Source of the DNA: Mesorhizobium waimense
GTDB lineage: Bacteria > Pseudomonadota > Alphaproteobacteria > Rhizobiales > Rhizobiaceae
DNA: 64,000 bases
Direction: 5' to 3'
Assembly: GCF_003601975.1 (NCBI RefSeq)
Contig: NZ_QZWZ01000002.1
Span: 248,001-312,000 of the forward strand
The notes under the pieces are model-generated. The model saw only the letters and a list, made by a program, of their open reading frames with translations, ran no database searches and was not told the DNA's origin. This document shows, one piece after another, positions 45,574 to 56,186 of this stretch (position 1 is the stretch's first letter; each line of letters starts with the position of its first letter). A program made the position numbers and the translations under genes.

Positions 45574-47493
45574 ATGGCCCTTGCCAACACTGGTAGTGAG
45601 GCAGAACCCGTCGACCAATCGAGCCATCCTGAAATCGAGCAGCATAGCACCAAGGTGCTGATGCTGGGCGCGCTCGGCGTGGTCTATGGCGACATCGGCA
45701 CCAGTCCGATTTATGCGTTTCGTGAGGCATTGCATGCTTCGTCCGGCGGCGATGTCGCCGAGCGTGGCGATATTCTCGGGGTGCTCTCGCTGATCATCTG
45801 GTCGCTGGCGATCATCGTCACCATCAAATATATCATGTTCGTGCTGCGCGCGGACAACCGCGGCGAGGGAGGCGTGCTGTCGCTGATGGCGCTGGCGCGC
45901 GGCAGCTTCCCGACGCGGTCGGCGGTCATGCTCGGCGTCGGCATCGTCGGCGCCTCGCTGTTTTTTGGTGACGCCGTCATCACGCCGGCAATCTCGGTGC
46001 TTTCTGCGGTCGAGGGCATGAATGTCGTCACGCCGACGTTCCAGCCCTATGTGGTGCCGCTGACATTGCTCATTCTCGCCATAGTGTTCGCGGTGCAACG
46101 GTTCGGCACGGGCGGCGTGGGCCTGGTGTTCGGCCCGGTGACGGCCGTATGGTTCCTGGCCATCGGACTTTCCGGCCTGAACCACATCATCGACGACCCG
46201 GAAATCCTGCTGGCGGTCAGCCCGCACTACATCGTCGCCTTCCTGATCAACTCGCCTGACGTCGCCTTCGTCACGATCGGTGCTATTTTCCTCGCCGTTA
46301 CCGGCGCCGAGGCGCTCTATGCCGATCTCGGCCATTTCGGGCGCAAGCCGATCGTCCTCGCCTGGCTGGCGATCGTGTTCCCTTGCCTGCTGCTCAACTA
46401 TGCCGGACAGGGCGCGTTCGTGCTGGCGCATGGTGGCGTCGTCGGCCATCCCTTCTTCGAGATGAACCAGGGATGGACGCTTATCCCGATGGTGGTGCTG
46501 GCGACGGCGGCAACCGTGATCGCCAGCCAGGCGGTGATTTCCGGCGCCTTTTCGCTAACTAGGCAGGCGGTGCAGCTCAACATGCTGCCGCGGCTCGAAA
46601 TCCTGCATACGTCGGAAAAACAATCCGGCCAGATCTACATGCCGCGCGTCAATCTGCTGCTGGCGCTGACGGTTATGCTGCTGGTCGTCGGTTTCGGCGA
46701 ATCGAGCAGGCTTGCCTCGGCCTACGGTATTTCGGTCACCGGCAACATGCTGGTGACGACGGTGCTGCTCTTTGTCGTCATGACCCGTATCTGGAAATGG
46801 CGGCTCTGGGTGGCAATCGCGATGACGGCGTTGTTCGCCTTCATCGATATAGGCTTCTTTGCCTCCAACATCGTCAAGGTCTTCGAAGGCGGCTGGGCGT
46901 CGCTGGCGGTGGCCTTCACCGTCGTGCTCGCCATGTGGACCTGGGTGCGCGGCAGCCGCTATCTGTTCGACAAGACGCGCCGCAACGAGATCCCGCTCGA
47001 TTTCCTCGCCGGCAATCTGTTGAAGAAAAAGCCGCAACTGGTGTCCGGCACGGCAGTGTTCCTGACCAGCGATCCACTGAGCGCGCCGACCGCGTTGATG
47101 CACAGCCTGAAGCACTACAAGGTGCTGCATGAACAGAACGTCATCCTTTCGGTGGTGACGGCGCCCCAGCCGGTGGTGCCCGACAGCGACCGCGTCAAGA
47201 TGGAGACGGTCAACGAGTTGTTCATGCGGGTGACGCTGAACTTCGGCTATATGGAACAGCCGAACATTCCGCGCGCGCTGGCGATCTGCCGCAAGCAGGG
47301 CTGGAAGTTCGACATCATGACGACGTCCTTCTTCCTGTCGCGGCGTTCGCTCAAGGCCTCGCCCAATTCCGGCATGCCGGTGTGGCAGGACAAGCTGTTC
47401 ATCGGCCTGGCGCGCACGGCTGCGGATGCGACCGAGTATTTCCAGATCCCGACCGGGCGCGTTGTCGAGATCGGCACGCAGGTGGCCATCTGA
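45574..47493 (+). CDS. kup: Low-affinity potassium transporter Kup
   Basis: The 639-residue protein has a 12-helix membrane core with [20 protein letters not shown] near the N-terminus, [19 protein letters not shown], and [18 protein letters not shown] hydrophilic C-terminal domain (about residues 450-639) follows. These are Kup/HAK/KT signatures for proton-coupled K+ uptake. CGGAG precedes the ATG at 45574. Rhizobia often carry more than one Kup copy; I see no regulatory element such as a c-di-AMP switch upstream. Confidence 0.94.
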   Translation: MALANTGSEAEPVDQSSHPEIEQHSTKVLMLGALGVVYGDIGTSPIYAFREALHASSGGDVAERGDILGVLSLIIWSLAIIVTIKYIMFVLRADNRGEGGVLSLMALARGSFPTRSAVMLGVGIVGASLFFGDAVITPAISVLSAVEGMNVVTPTFQPYVVPLTLLILAIVFAVQRFGTGGVGLVFGPVTAVWFLAIGLSGLNHIIDDPEILLAVSPHYIVAFLINSPDVAFVTIGAIFLAVTGAEALYADLGHFGRKPIVLAWLAIVFPCLLLNYAGQGAFVLAHGGVVGHPFFEMNQGWTLIPMVVLATAATVIASQAVISGAFSLTRQAVQLNMLPRLEILHTSEKQSGQIYMPRVNLLLALTVMLLVVGFGESSRLASAYGISVTGNMLVTTVLLFVVMTRIWKWRLWVAIAMTALFAFIDIGFFASNIVKVFEGGWASLAVAFTVVLAMWTWVRGSRYLFDKTRRNEIPLDFLAGNLLKKKPQLVSGTAVFLTSDPLSAPTALMHSLKHYKVLHEQNVILSVVTAPQPVVPDSDRVKMETVNELFMRVTLNFGYMEQPNIPRALAICRKQGWKFDIMTTSFFLSRRSLKASPNSGMPVWQDKLFIGLARTAADATEYFQIPTGRVVEIGTQVAI

Positions 47494-47530
47494 CAGCGGT
47501 GCGGAAATAGCTGCTTGGGGGTGACCTTTT

Positions 47531-47692
47531 GCACCCCCTCTGTACTGCCGGGCATCTCCCCCACTAGTGGGGAGGTTGGCAGCTTCGGCGGCGACGCTCT
47601 CCTTGCGACATCGGAGATTGGCGAAAGCCAGGATGACGGCCGATCTCCCCCCAAGCAAGTGGGGGAGATGTCGGGTAGGACAGAAGGGGGGC
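47531..47692. repeat. Inverted-repeat intergenic element (~160 bp)
   Basis: The left arm (CCCCCTCTGTACTGCC, then CATCTCCCCCAC, 47534-47563) and the right arm read backwards from 47692 (CCCCCCTTCTGTCCTACC, then CATCTCCCCCAC) match over some 40 bp with few differences. Each arm contains its own small hairpin (CCCCCAC/GTGGGG). It fills the 280-bp gap downstream of kup. The pattern resembles short interspersed repeats common between genes in Mesorhizobium and relatives; no transposase is encoded. Confidence 0.6.
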
Positions 47693-47773
47693 GCTGTCCC
47701 GCCGGCATCTCAGGGTTACGCACCGCTGCGTCGCCCACCAAGCCGGTGCCTGCACTGTGCGCCGAAAGCGCCG

Positions 47774-48667
47774 TCAGCCGGCCAGGGCGGTTTTGTTCGC
47801 CTCGAGGAACTCTCTCAGCGTTTGCGGCTTCCTGCCGGAAAGCGTTTCGATCGCGTCGGTCACCATGGCGATGCGGCCCGAGCGTGTGTTGGCGTCGAAG
47901 GAAACGATGACGCGAGCGAATTCCTCGGGAACGCCAGCTGCCTTCACGCCCTCGGTCAAGGCCTCGTCGGGCAGCTGGATGACGTCCAGCGGCTTGCCGG
48001 TGACTTCGCTGACCAGGGCAGCGATCTCGGCCGTCGTATGCGCCTGCGGACCGGTCAGCGTGTAGATCTTGCTTTCGCTCGAGCCGGAAGCGAGGCCGGC
48101 GGCGATGGCCGCTGCCATGTCGTCGCGCGCAGCGTGGGCAATACGGCCATCGCCCGCGGACGTGTACCACTGTCCCGAGGCGATCGCGTGCGGCAGCGCC
48201 ATGAACAGGTTCTCCTGGTACCAGCCGTTGCGGAAGATCGTATAGGGGATACCGCTGGCCTTGATCGCCTGCTCGGTGCCGTAATGGTCGCCGGCAAACA
48301 GCACAGGCGAAACCGGTTCAGGGTTGGGCATCGAGGTGTAGAGCAGGTGCGAAACGCCGGCCTGTTTGGCCGCGGCGACGGCTGTCTCGTGCTGCTTCAG
48401 GCGCCTGCCGCCTTTGAGATCGAGATCGCCGGTCGAAATGATCAGCACCCTGTCGGCGCCCTTGAATGCGTTTTCCAACGAGGCCGCGTCGCTGAAGTCG
48501 GCGGCCCTGACAACGACGCCGCGCGCCGCCAAGTCGGCCAGGCTTTCGGGATTGCGCGTGGCGGCGATGATCTGCGCAGGCGCAACTTTGTGTGCGTCCA
48601 GGAGATAATGGATGACGCCGCGGCCAAGCTGGCCTGAGGCGCCGGTGACGAGAAGGGTTTCGGTCAT
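47774..48667 (-). CDS. NmrA/SDR-type NAD(P)H:quinone oxidoreductase (QorB-like)
   Basis: The 297-residue protein is a Rossmann-fold atypical SDR of the NmrA group. It has LLVTGASGQLGRGVIHYLLD, the middle block YTSMPNPEPVSPVLFAGDHY and TIFRNGWYQENLF, resembling QorB/YtfG. It likely reduces quinones with NADPH or acts as a redox sensor. The divergent HxlR regulator at 48804 completes the common qorB/qorR-type pair. The start ATG is at 48667. Confidence 0.87.
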   Translation of the reverse strand: MTETLLVTGASGQLGRGVIHYLLDAHKVAPAQIIAATRNPESLADLAARGVVVRAADFSDAASLENAFKGADRVLIISTGDLDLKGGRRLKQHETAVAAAKQAGVSHLLYTSMPNPEPVSPVLFAGDHYGTEQAIKASGIPYTIFRNGWYQENLFMALPHAIASGQWYTSAGDGRIAHAARDDMAAAIAAGLASGSSESKIYTLTGPQAHTTAEIAALVSEVTGKPLDVIQLPDEALTEGVKAAGVPEEFARVIVSFDANTRSGRIAMVTDAIETLSGRKPQTLREFLEANKTALAG

Positions 48668-48803
48668 CGGGAGATCCTGATTTTGCGCCGAAGCGGCGAG
48701 TGCTGTAACGGTCTCAAAAAGAGAGCAGCACTAAAATAGGAATTGACCCGTTGCCGTAAAGAAGGCAGTTTTTCGGGAGGTAGGCACACGCAGGGAACCA
48801 GCG

Positions 48804-49208
48804 ATGGACGGCAAGATCGTCAATCTGAAATCGAAGCTCGAGATCTACAAAGCCATGACGGCGGGCGCAAATTTCGCCGATTGTCCGGTTCGCGACGTCA
48901 TGCGGGGCATCAATGGCAAATGGAGCCCTTTGCTGGTGATGGCGCTGGCGGAAAAACCGTATCGCTTCGGTGAGCTGCGCCGGCTGGTTCCCGACATCTC
49001 GCAGCGCATGCTCACGCAGACGCTGCATGAGCTGCAACGCGATGGCTACGTGCATCGCGAGGTGTTCCCGACCAAGCCACCTAGTGTCGAATACAGCCTG
49101 ACCGACCTCGGACGGTCGATGTTCCATCCCTTGTATCAACTCGTCCAATGGGCCGAGCTCAACCATGAGGCGGTGCGCGAAGCGCGCGCTACCTTCGACG
49201 CTGACTAA
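48804..49208 (+). CDS. HxlR-family regulator (QorR/YtfH-like)
   Basis: The 134-residue winged-helix regulator has FADCPVRDVMRGINGKWSPL, an HxlR block that includes the redox-sensing Cys27, followed by FGELRRLVPDISQRMLTQTL and YSLTDLGRSMFHPL. It probably represses the divergent quinone oxidoreductase gene and responds to electrophiles through Cys27. The gap of 136 bp between the two starts has an inverted repeat TGCC/GGCA at 48752-48767 that could be an operator. Confidence 0.9.
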   Translation: MDGKIVNLKSKLEIYKAMTAGANFADCPVRDVMRGINGKWSPLLVMALAEKPYRFGELRRLVPDISQRMLTQTLHELQRDGYVHREVFPTKPPSVEYSLTDLGRSMFHPLYQLVQWAELNHEAVREARATFDAD

Positions 49209-49298
49209 GCTTGAACTCGTCTTTCGAAGCGTCAAAGCGCCGAGTTGATTTGGCGATGCCCCTGAGGGATTGTGCCCGCCAGTTGGGTTGGGCGGGCA

Positions 49299-50537
49299 AT
49301 GGAAAAATCTCTCGACATCGCGATTGCCGGCGCTGGGCCGGCGGGGCTGGCCACGGCGCTCTATCTGAAACGCGCCGGGCACCGCGTCACCGTCTTCGAG
49401 CGCTTCGACGAACCGAAGCCCGTGGGTTCGGGGCTGATCCTGCAGCCGACCGGGCTGACCGTGCTTGCCGATCTCGGTCTGCTCGACGACATCCTGGCAC
49501 TCGGCAGCCGTATCGATCGCCTGCACGGGGCGGATGCCAGCAGCGGCCGCACGGTGCTCGCCGTCCGCTACGATGCGCAGCGCGGCCGCCGGTTCGGGCT
49601 GGCGGTGCACCGTGCCGCGCTGTTCGGCGTGCTGTTCCGCGCCGCCCTGCGCGAGGCGATTGCCATCGAAACCAGTGTCGAGATCGAGGCGCTGGAGACC
49701 GGCGAACGCGCGATGCTCGCCTGCGCCAACGGAAGAAGGATCGGACCTTTCGATCTCGTCGTCGACGCCAGCGGTTCGCGCTCGAAGCTGCGTCAGTGCC
49801 TGAAGGATCTGGGCGAGGTGCGCTCGCTCGCCTATGGCGCGTTCTGGGCCTCGCTCGGCTGGCGGGGCGAGGGCTTTGACGAAAACGCGCTGCTGCAGCG
49901 CTACGGCAAGGCCAGAATCATGGTCGGCGTGCTGCCGATCGGCCGGCCGGAACCCGGCGCTGAAAGGATGGCAGCCTTCTTCTGGAGCCTGAAGCCGGCG
50001 GACGCCGAGAGCGTGCGGGCCGCGGGGATCGACGCCTGGAAGGCGAGGGTGGTCAGCCTGTGGCCCGAGTGCGAGGCGTTCACCAGGCAGCTCGACAGTT
50101 TCGACCAGCTTTCGCTGGCGCGCTATGGCCATCATACGATGAGGCTGCCGGCCCGCCGTCGGCTGGCGATCATCGGCGACGCCGCGCATTCGACCAGCCC
50201 GCAGCTCGGGCAAGGGGCGAACATGGCGCTGCTCGATGCAGCGGCGCTCAGCCACGCGCTGGCAAGGACGACCGGTGTCGACGAGGCACTGGAAGCCTAT
50301 GTGCGGGCGCGACGCTGGCACGTGCGGATATTCCAGGCGCTGTCGCTGGCGTTCACGCCCTTCTATCAGTCGGACTCTGTGGCACTGCCGTTCGCGCGCG
50401 ACAGGCTGGTGGCGACGGTTGCGAAAATCCCGCCGGCGCCGCAATTGCTCGCTTCGCTGGTGGCCGGAACGGTGATCGATCCGTTCAGGCGGATCGGGCT
50501 AAAGGAAGCGAATTGGCCGGATCGTTCCTCAGGATGA
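49299..50537 (+). CDS. FAD-dependent aromatic monooxygenase (UbiH/PHBH family)
   Basis: The 412-residue flavoprotein has the FAD motif IAIAGAGPAGLATALYLKRA, DLVVDASGSRSKLRQ (the DG-like block) and the second FAD-binding motif IIGDAAHSTSPQLGQGANMA. It probably hydroxylates an aromatic or quinone-like compound with NADPH and O2; the ring substrate is unknown. The ATG at 49299 is chosen for the conserved start. Its last 53 bp overlap the convergent GST gene. Confidence 0.87.
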   Translation: MEKSLDIAIAGAGPAGLATALYLKRAGHRVTVFERFDEPKPVGSGLILQPTGLTVLADLGLLDDILALGSRIDRLHGADASSGRTVLAVRYDAQRGRRFGLAVHRAALFGVLFRAALREAIAIETSVEIEALETGERAMLACANGRRIGPFDLVVDASGSRSKLRQCLKDLGEVRSLAYGAFWASLGWRGEGFDENALLQRYGKARIMVGVLPIGRPEPGAERMAAFFWSLKPADAESVRAAGIDAWKARVVSLWPECEAFTRQLDSFDQLSLARYGHHTMRLPARRRLAIIGDAAHSTSPQLGQGANMALLDAAALSHALARTTGVDEALEAYVRARRWHVRIFQALSLAFTPFYQSDSVALPFARDRLVATVAKIPPAPQLLASLVAGTVIDPFRRIGLKEANWPDRSSG

Positions 50538-51525
50538 GTTCCGAAAGATGCGACCGCTTCGCCAGCAGGAAGGCATGCAGCCGCGGCGGATAGTCTGAGG
50601 CAACCGCGTCCCTTACCGACTGGCGTTCGCTCAATGCCTTGCGCCAGGCCCGGACAAGCGGCTTCTCGTCGAGAATGCCGAAATCGCCGATCCGGTCGAA
50701 GACGTCGAAATAGCGGAAGATCGGTCCGTAGACCGCGTCGACGAGTGAAAAGCGCTCGCCGGCGAACCATGATCCTGGGGCGTTGCGATCGGCCAGTTCC
50801 GACTCGAGCCGATCGAACATCGCCGACAGGCCCTCGCTTTCGGCACGGAAGGCGGCCTCGCAGGACGCGGAGTAGAACCGCCCGATGCCATTCAGAATAG
50901 CCGAGCCGAATTCGATCCAGGCGCGGTGGCGGGCACGGGCGAGCGGGTCGGCGGGATGCAGCGGATTGGTCTCCGTCTCCTCGAGGAATTCGAGGATGAC
51001 CGCCGATTCGAAGATCGCTGTCTCCTCGCCATTTTGCCGGACGCGCAGCAGCGGCACCTTGCCGAGCGGGGAAATCGCCTTGAACCAGGCCGGCTTGTTG
51101 GCAAGATCGATGGTGATGCGTTCGAACGGCACGCCCTTCTCCGTGAGCGATATCGCCGCGCGCTGCACATAGGGACAGAGATGATGGCTGACCAGGATGA
51201 GCTTGCCGGTCATCTTCGCGATCAGGCCACCCGTATCCTGGATGTCGGTCACGATCAACGTCCATGGCCACGGCAAGATGATCAGCACCGCCCCGACCAG
51301 ATAGGCGAGACTGCTGGTCTGCCACCAGGCAAAGACACCGAGAACAAAGGCAACAACCGCGATCGAGGCCTGCATGACGGCACCGCGCTTGTAGGAGGGC
51401 TGCCATTCCTGCAGCAGCGGCCGATCTTCCAGTCGAAGCCGGGCCGGCTGCTCGGCGACGCTTACATAGATGGCAGCACCCGTGAAAGCGGCAGCAACGG
51501 CCAGTGCAAGCAATCCGATTAACAT
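50485..51525 (-). CDS. DUF1772-like membrane segment fused to glutathione S-transferase
   Basis: The 346-residue frame starts MLIGLLALAVAAAFTGAAIY and continues through about three hydrophobic spans typical of DUF1772 proteins (QPARLRLEDRPLLQEWQPSY, VMQASIAVVAFVLGVF). After LIVTDIQDTGGLIAK it becomes a complete GST from MTGKLILVSHHLCPYVQRAA (internal ATG at 51213), with ESAVILEFLEE and FSLVDAVYGPIFRYFDVFDR. The DUF1772 part lacks its C-terminal third, so an in-frame deletion joining two neighbouring genes is likely. Whether the fusion or only the internal GST is made is unknown. Confidence 0.75.
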   Translation of the reverse strand: MLIGLLALAVAAAFTGAAIYVSVAEQPARLRLEDRPLLQEWQPSYKRGAVMQASIAVVAFVLGVFAWWQTSSLAYLVGAVLIILPWPWTLIVTDIQDTGGLIAKMTGKLILVSHHLCPYVQRAAISLTEKGVPFERITIDLANKPAWFKAISPLGKVPLLRVRQNGEETAIFESAVILEFLEETETNPLHPADPLARARHRAWIEFGSAILNGIGRFYSASCEAAFRAESEGLSAMFDRLESELADRNAPGSWFAGERFSLVDAVYGPIFRYFDVFDRIGDFGILDEKPLVRAWRKALSERQSVRDAVASDYPPRLHAFLLAKRSHLSELILRNDPANSLPLARSA

Positions 51526-51602
51526 CGCGCATCCCGGGATTTGGATCCTTTGGGACAAATAGCGCTTGCCCCGGGCCGGGCAATGCGCCATAGAAAAGCC
51601 GA

Positions 51603-51617
51603 ACCGTAACGTACGGT
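51603..51617. promoter_or_regulatory. Palindrome before the TetR gene
   Basis: ACCGT, AACGT, ACGGT is a perfect 5-bp inverted repeat 5 bp upstream of the start codon, embedded in GTAACGTACGGTAC. It fits an autorepression site of the TetR-type regulator. Supported by position only. Confidence 0.4.
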
Positions 51618-51622
51618 ACGCT

Positions 51623-53352
<1,730 letters not shown>

Positions 53353-53476
53353 AGCGCTCCACGGTCCTTTGCCTTGCGCGTCCTCGGGCTTCGCCTTGCG
53401 ATCGCGCGGGTGATCGCGAAGAACAAGCTCTTCGAAAAGATTAAAATTAGTATCACCTAATATTAATGAGAACGAA

Positions 53477-53507
53477 AAAGGCCGGCGGAGCGATCCGCCG
53501 GTTTTCT
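53477..53507 (+). terminator. Intrinsic terminator after ilvC
   Basis: CCGGCGGA at 53482-53489 pairs perfectly with TCCGCCGG at 53494-53501 over a GCGA loop, with A-rich sequence before and TTTTCT after. It stands 125 bp beyond the ilvC stop. Confidence 0.8.
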
Positions 53508-53592
53508 CTTATCTAGGTTGTTTCATTCCGATACGAAAATACTGGCATGCGATTCGCTTTGTACACTCCGGGACAATGGAGACTGCAGCAAA

Positions 53593-53871
53593 ATGAATAT
53601 GATGTTGGGTGGCAATGCGTTCTTTGGCGAGCGCCGGGCGCAGCGCCGGCGGCGCGCGCTCAAAGGGGCAACGCTACGGTTCAACAATGGGTTTGGCGCG
53701 ATGGAGGGCGCGGTACGCAACGAGTCCGAAAACGGTGCGCAACTGAGCTTTGGTGACACAATCGGCGTGCCGTCGGGATTCGAACTCTCCGTCAATGGCG
53801 CCGAGCACAGCCGTTCGGCACGCGTGCGCTGGCGCTCGCAGACGCTTGTCGGTGTCGAATTCGTCGACTGA
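53593..53871 (+). CDS. PilZ-domain protein, plus-strand copy
   Basis: The 92-residue protein is a stand-alone PilZ domain, with the arginine cluster RRAQRRRRALKGATLRFNN and the NESENGAQL motif (the NxSxxG c-di-GMP-binding signature) followed by RVRWRSQTLVGVEFVD. It is likely to bind c-di-GMP and regulate an unknown partner. A longer frame starting at 53518 lacks support. It converges on a second PilZ gene only 32 bp away. Confidence 0.82.
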   Translation: MNMMLGGNAFFGERRAQRRRRALKGATLRFNNGFGAMEGAVRNESENGAQLSFGDTIGVPSGFELSVNGAEHSRSARVRWRSQTLVGVEFVD

Positions 53872-53903
53872 ACGGGGTTGCGGGCCGTGCTGCCGCCCGG
53901 CGC

Positions 53904-54188
53904 TCAGCCGTAGTGCCAATGCGGCTTCGGCTCGGTGCCGGTGAATTCGACGCCGATGCGACCCTCGCTGCGCCAGCGGACCACGGCCTTGTAGCCGATG
54001 CCGTCGGCCGGCACATAGAGCAGGAACTCGTCCGGCACGCGCGCGCCGATCGGGACTTTGAGTTCGGCGCCGCCCGCATGCATGTTGCGCAGCGTGCATT
54101 TGACTTCGGAGTTGGTGATGCCGGTCAGGATCGACGCGCCCTTGAGCACGCGCTGCCGGTGCCTGTCTCTGTTTTCGTCCTCGGCCAT
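53904..54188 (-). CDS. PilZ-domain protein, minus-strand copy
   Basis: The 94-residue protein has the same layout: RDRHRQRVLKGASILTGI, then TLRNMHAGGAELKV in place of NxSxxG, and VVRWRSEGRIGVEFTGT. The serine of the motif is replaced by histidine, so c-di-GMP affinity may be altered. It faces the PilZ gene at 53593, and both match in order and length, consistent with an ancient duplication and inversion. Confidence 0.8.
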   Translation of the reverse strand: MAEDENRDRHRQRVLKGASILTGITNSEVKCTLRNMHAGGAELKVPIGARVPDEFLLYVPADGIGYKAVVRWRSEGRIGVEFTGTEPKPHWHYG

Positions 54189-54360
54189 GGTGCGGAATCC
54201 CCAGGGGCGATCGTCGCTCGGGGAGCGCTCGGATCAGACCAGTCGATAAACCGGCCTGATAAACAGAGCGTTAGCGTCGATCGGCTTTGTCGGAACCGGT
54301 CGCCGAAAGCAAAGCGGCGCCGCATCGTGCGACGCCGCCGGGCATTCCTGTATCTGCCGC

Positions 54361-54894
54361 TCAGCTATAGGGCGACCAGCACTGCTGGCGGGGACCATTG
54401 TAAGGCTGGAACGTATTGTCCCACGCCCGGTAAGAGCGGTAGCGATCGTAGCACCACTGGACATGGGCACTGGACGACCGGTATATGCGCCGCGGCTGAA
54501 CGTAGCGCGGATAGGGATCGTAATAATTGCCGTAGGCCAGGCTGCCCAAGCCCAGGCCTAAGCCCAATCCCAGAAGGGCCGCGTCACCACCGAAATGGCG
54601 GCGGTGATGGTGACGTCTCCAACGCCAGTCGTCGCCATTGTCCCAGTTGCGGGAAAAACGACGCTCGCGGAAATTGCCGCCACGGTTGCGCCAGCGCCAA
54701 TCCCGATAGACCTGCCGGTCATTGCCGCCAGCCCATTCGTCGCGGATGGGTGTGATCCCGGACGCCGCGGAACTGGCCGGGATCGAAAGATCGGGTTGCA
54801 CGATCGGGCCGGCCGGCGACGGAGCCGTCAGGCCCGCCACAAGACCCAAGGTCATCAGACCGGATCTGACAGAAGACAAAAAGAGCGGTTTCAT
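54361..54894 (-). CDS. BA14K-family secreted protein
   Basis: The 177-residue protein has a signal peptide (hydrophobic stretch [18 protein letters not shown]) and an Arg/His-rich low-complexity stretch ([14 protein letters not shown]). A glycine-leucine repeat ([16 protein letters not shown]) precedes the C-terminal BA14K motif [20 protein letters not shown] with CWSPY. BA14K proteins are exported rhizobial/Brucella proteins, one with lectin-like activity in Brucella. GGAGAG precedes the ATG. Confidence 0.85.
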   Translation of the reverse strand: MKPLFLSSVRSGLMTLGLVAGLTAPSPAGPIVQPDLSIPASSAASGITPIRDEWAGGNDRQVYRDWRWRNRGGNFRERRFSRNWDNGDDWRWRRHHHRRHFGGDAALLGLGLGLGLGSLAYGNYYDPYPRYVQPRRIYRSSSAHVQWCYDRYRSYRAWDNTFQPYNGPRQQCWSPYS

Positions 54895-55071
54895 GGCACT
54901 CTCCGAAGAACAAGGCCCCACGCCCAGATTACCCGGGAAGAAGCCTATTGATGGAACTTTCCGTCTGAACGGACGATGAACGGAAAGGTTCCGTCAACCA
55001 TGGCGATCAACCATGACGGGCAGAGATCAGGCCCTTGTCTTCGTGCCTGCTTGCAGGCAAAGGTCACGGCC

Positions 55072-56184
55072 ATGTCGCTGCGCCTTGCCACCTTCAATGT
55101 CGAGAACCTGATGAACAGGTTCGATTTCTCAGGCTATCGCAACCAGCTCAACGAGGACCGCACGCTGGCGCTCTTCGATATCAAGAGCGAGGCCGAATAC
55201 AGGATGCTGGAGCAGGCCCGCGCCATCGCCCAGTCCGACGACACGCGCCAGCTGACGGCGCTGGCGATCGCCGCCACCCGCGCCGACATCATCTGCATGC
55301 AGGAGGTCGACAATATCGAGGCGCTGAAGGCCTTCGAATATGGCTATCTGTTCAAGATGGTGGGAGAGGGCTACCGGCAGAAATACACCACGGCCGGCAA
55401 TGATTCACGCGGCATCGACGTCGCCGTCATGATGCGCAACGAGACCGCGCAGGGCCAGCCGATCGAGTTCGTGCGCATGACCAGCCACGCCTATGTCACC
55501 TACGAGCAGTTCGGGCTGCACACGCCGGAACTGGCTGCACTCGGAAACCAGGCCAATGAGCGCATCTTCCGCCGCGATTGCCTGGAGATCGACCTGGCGG
55601 TGGGCGGCGTGCAGCTGACGCTCTACCTCGTGCATTTCAAGTCGATGGGCTCGCCCCGCAACGGGCTTGATGGACGCGAGGCGACGATGCCGATCCGTAT
55701 CGCCGAGGCGCAAGCCGTCCGGCGGATCATAGAGGAACGTTTCGGCAAGGATCATGCCGCCGACAAGCGCTGGGCGATCTGCGGCGACATGAACGATTAC
55801 CGGCAGCGGGTGAAGATCGAGGGCGATAATTTCGATGGCTACCGCTTTCAGGTGATAGACGAGAGCCAGTCCTGCATCAACGTTTTGACCGCCGGCGGCT
55901 TTTGCGAAAACGTCGTCGAGCGGCGGCCGGAAATGGATCGCTGGAGTTTCTACCACACGCGCGGGCCGCAGGAGCGGCATCTGTGCCAGCTCGACTACAT
56001 CCTGTTGTCGAAGGGACTGGCGGCGAAGAACGCGACAGCGGTTCCCGACATCATCCGCAGCGGCCAGCCCTGGCGCACAATCTTTCCCGCCGGCCAGGAA
56101 GTCGACCGCTTCCCGCGCGCCGGCTGGGATCGGCCGAAGGCGTCCGACCACTGCCCGGTGGCGATCACGCTGGACATGGCCTGA
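55072..56184 (+). CDS. Endonuclease/exonuclease/phosphatase family protein
   Basis: The 370-residue protein has every motif of the DNase I-like superfamily: FNVENL, CMQEVDN (metal Glu), RGIDVAVMM, VHFKSM, GDMNDYR and the catalytic SDHCPVAI at the end. There is no signal peptide, so it acts in the cytoplasm. Substrate could be DNA, a nucleotide or a phospholipid. I chose the ATG at 55072; frames upstream have no ribosome site. A Nudix gene begins 2 bp after its stop. Confidence 0.86.
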   Translation: MSLRLATFNVENLMNRFDFSGYRNQLNEDRTLALFDIKSEAEYRMLEQARAIAQSDDTRQLTALAIAATRADIICMQEVDNIEALKAFEYGYLFKMVGEGYRQKYTTAGNDSRGIDVAVMMRNETAQGQPIEFVRMTSHAYVTYEQFGLHTPELAALGNQANERIFRRDCLEIDLAVGGVQLTLYLVHFKSMGSPRNGLDGREATMPIRIAEAQAVRRIIEERFGKDHAADKRWAICGDMNDYRQRVKIEGDNFDGYRFQVIDESQSCINVLTAGGFCENVVERRPEMDRWSFYHTRGPQERHLCQLDYILLSKGLAAKNATAVPDIIRSGQPWRTIFPAGQEVDRFPRAGWDRPKASDHCPVAITLDMA

Positions 56185-56186
56185 TC

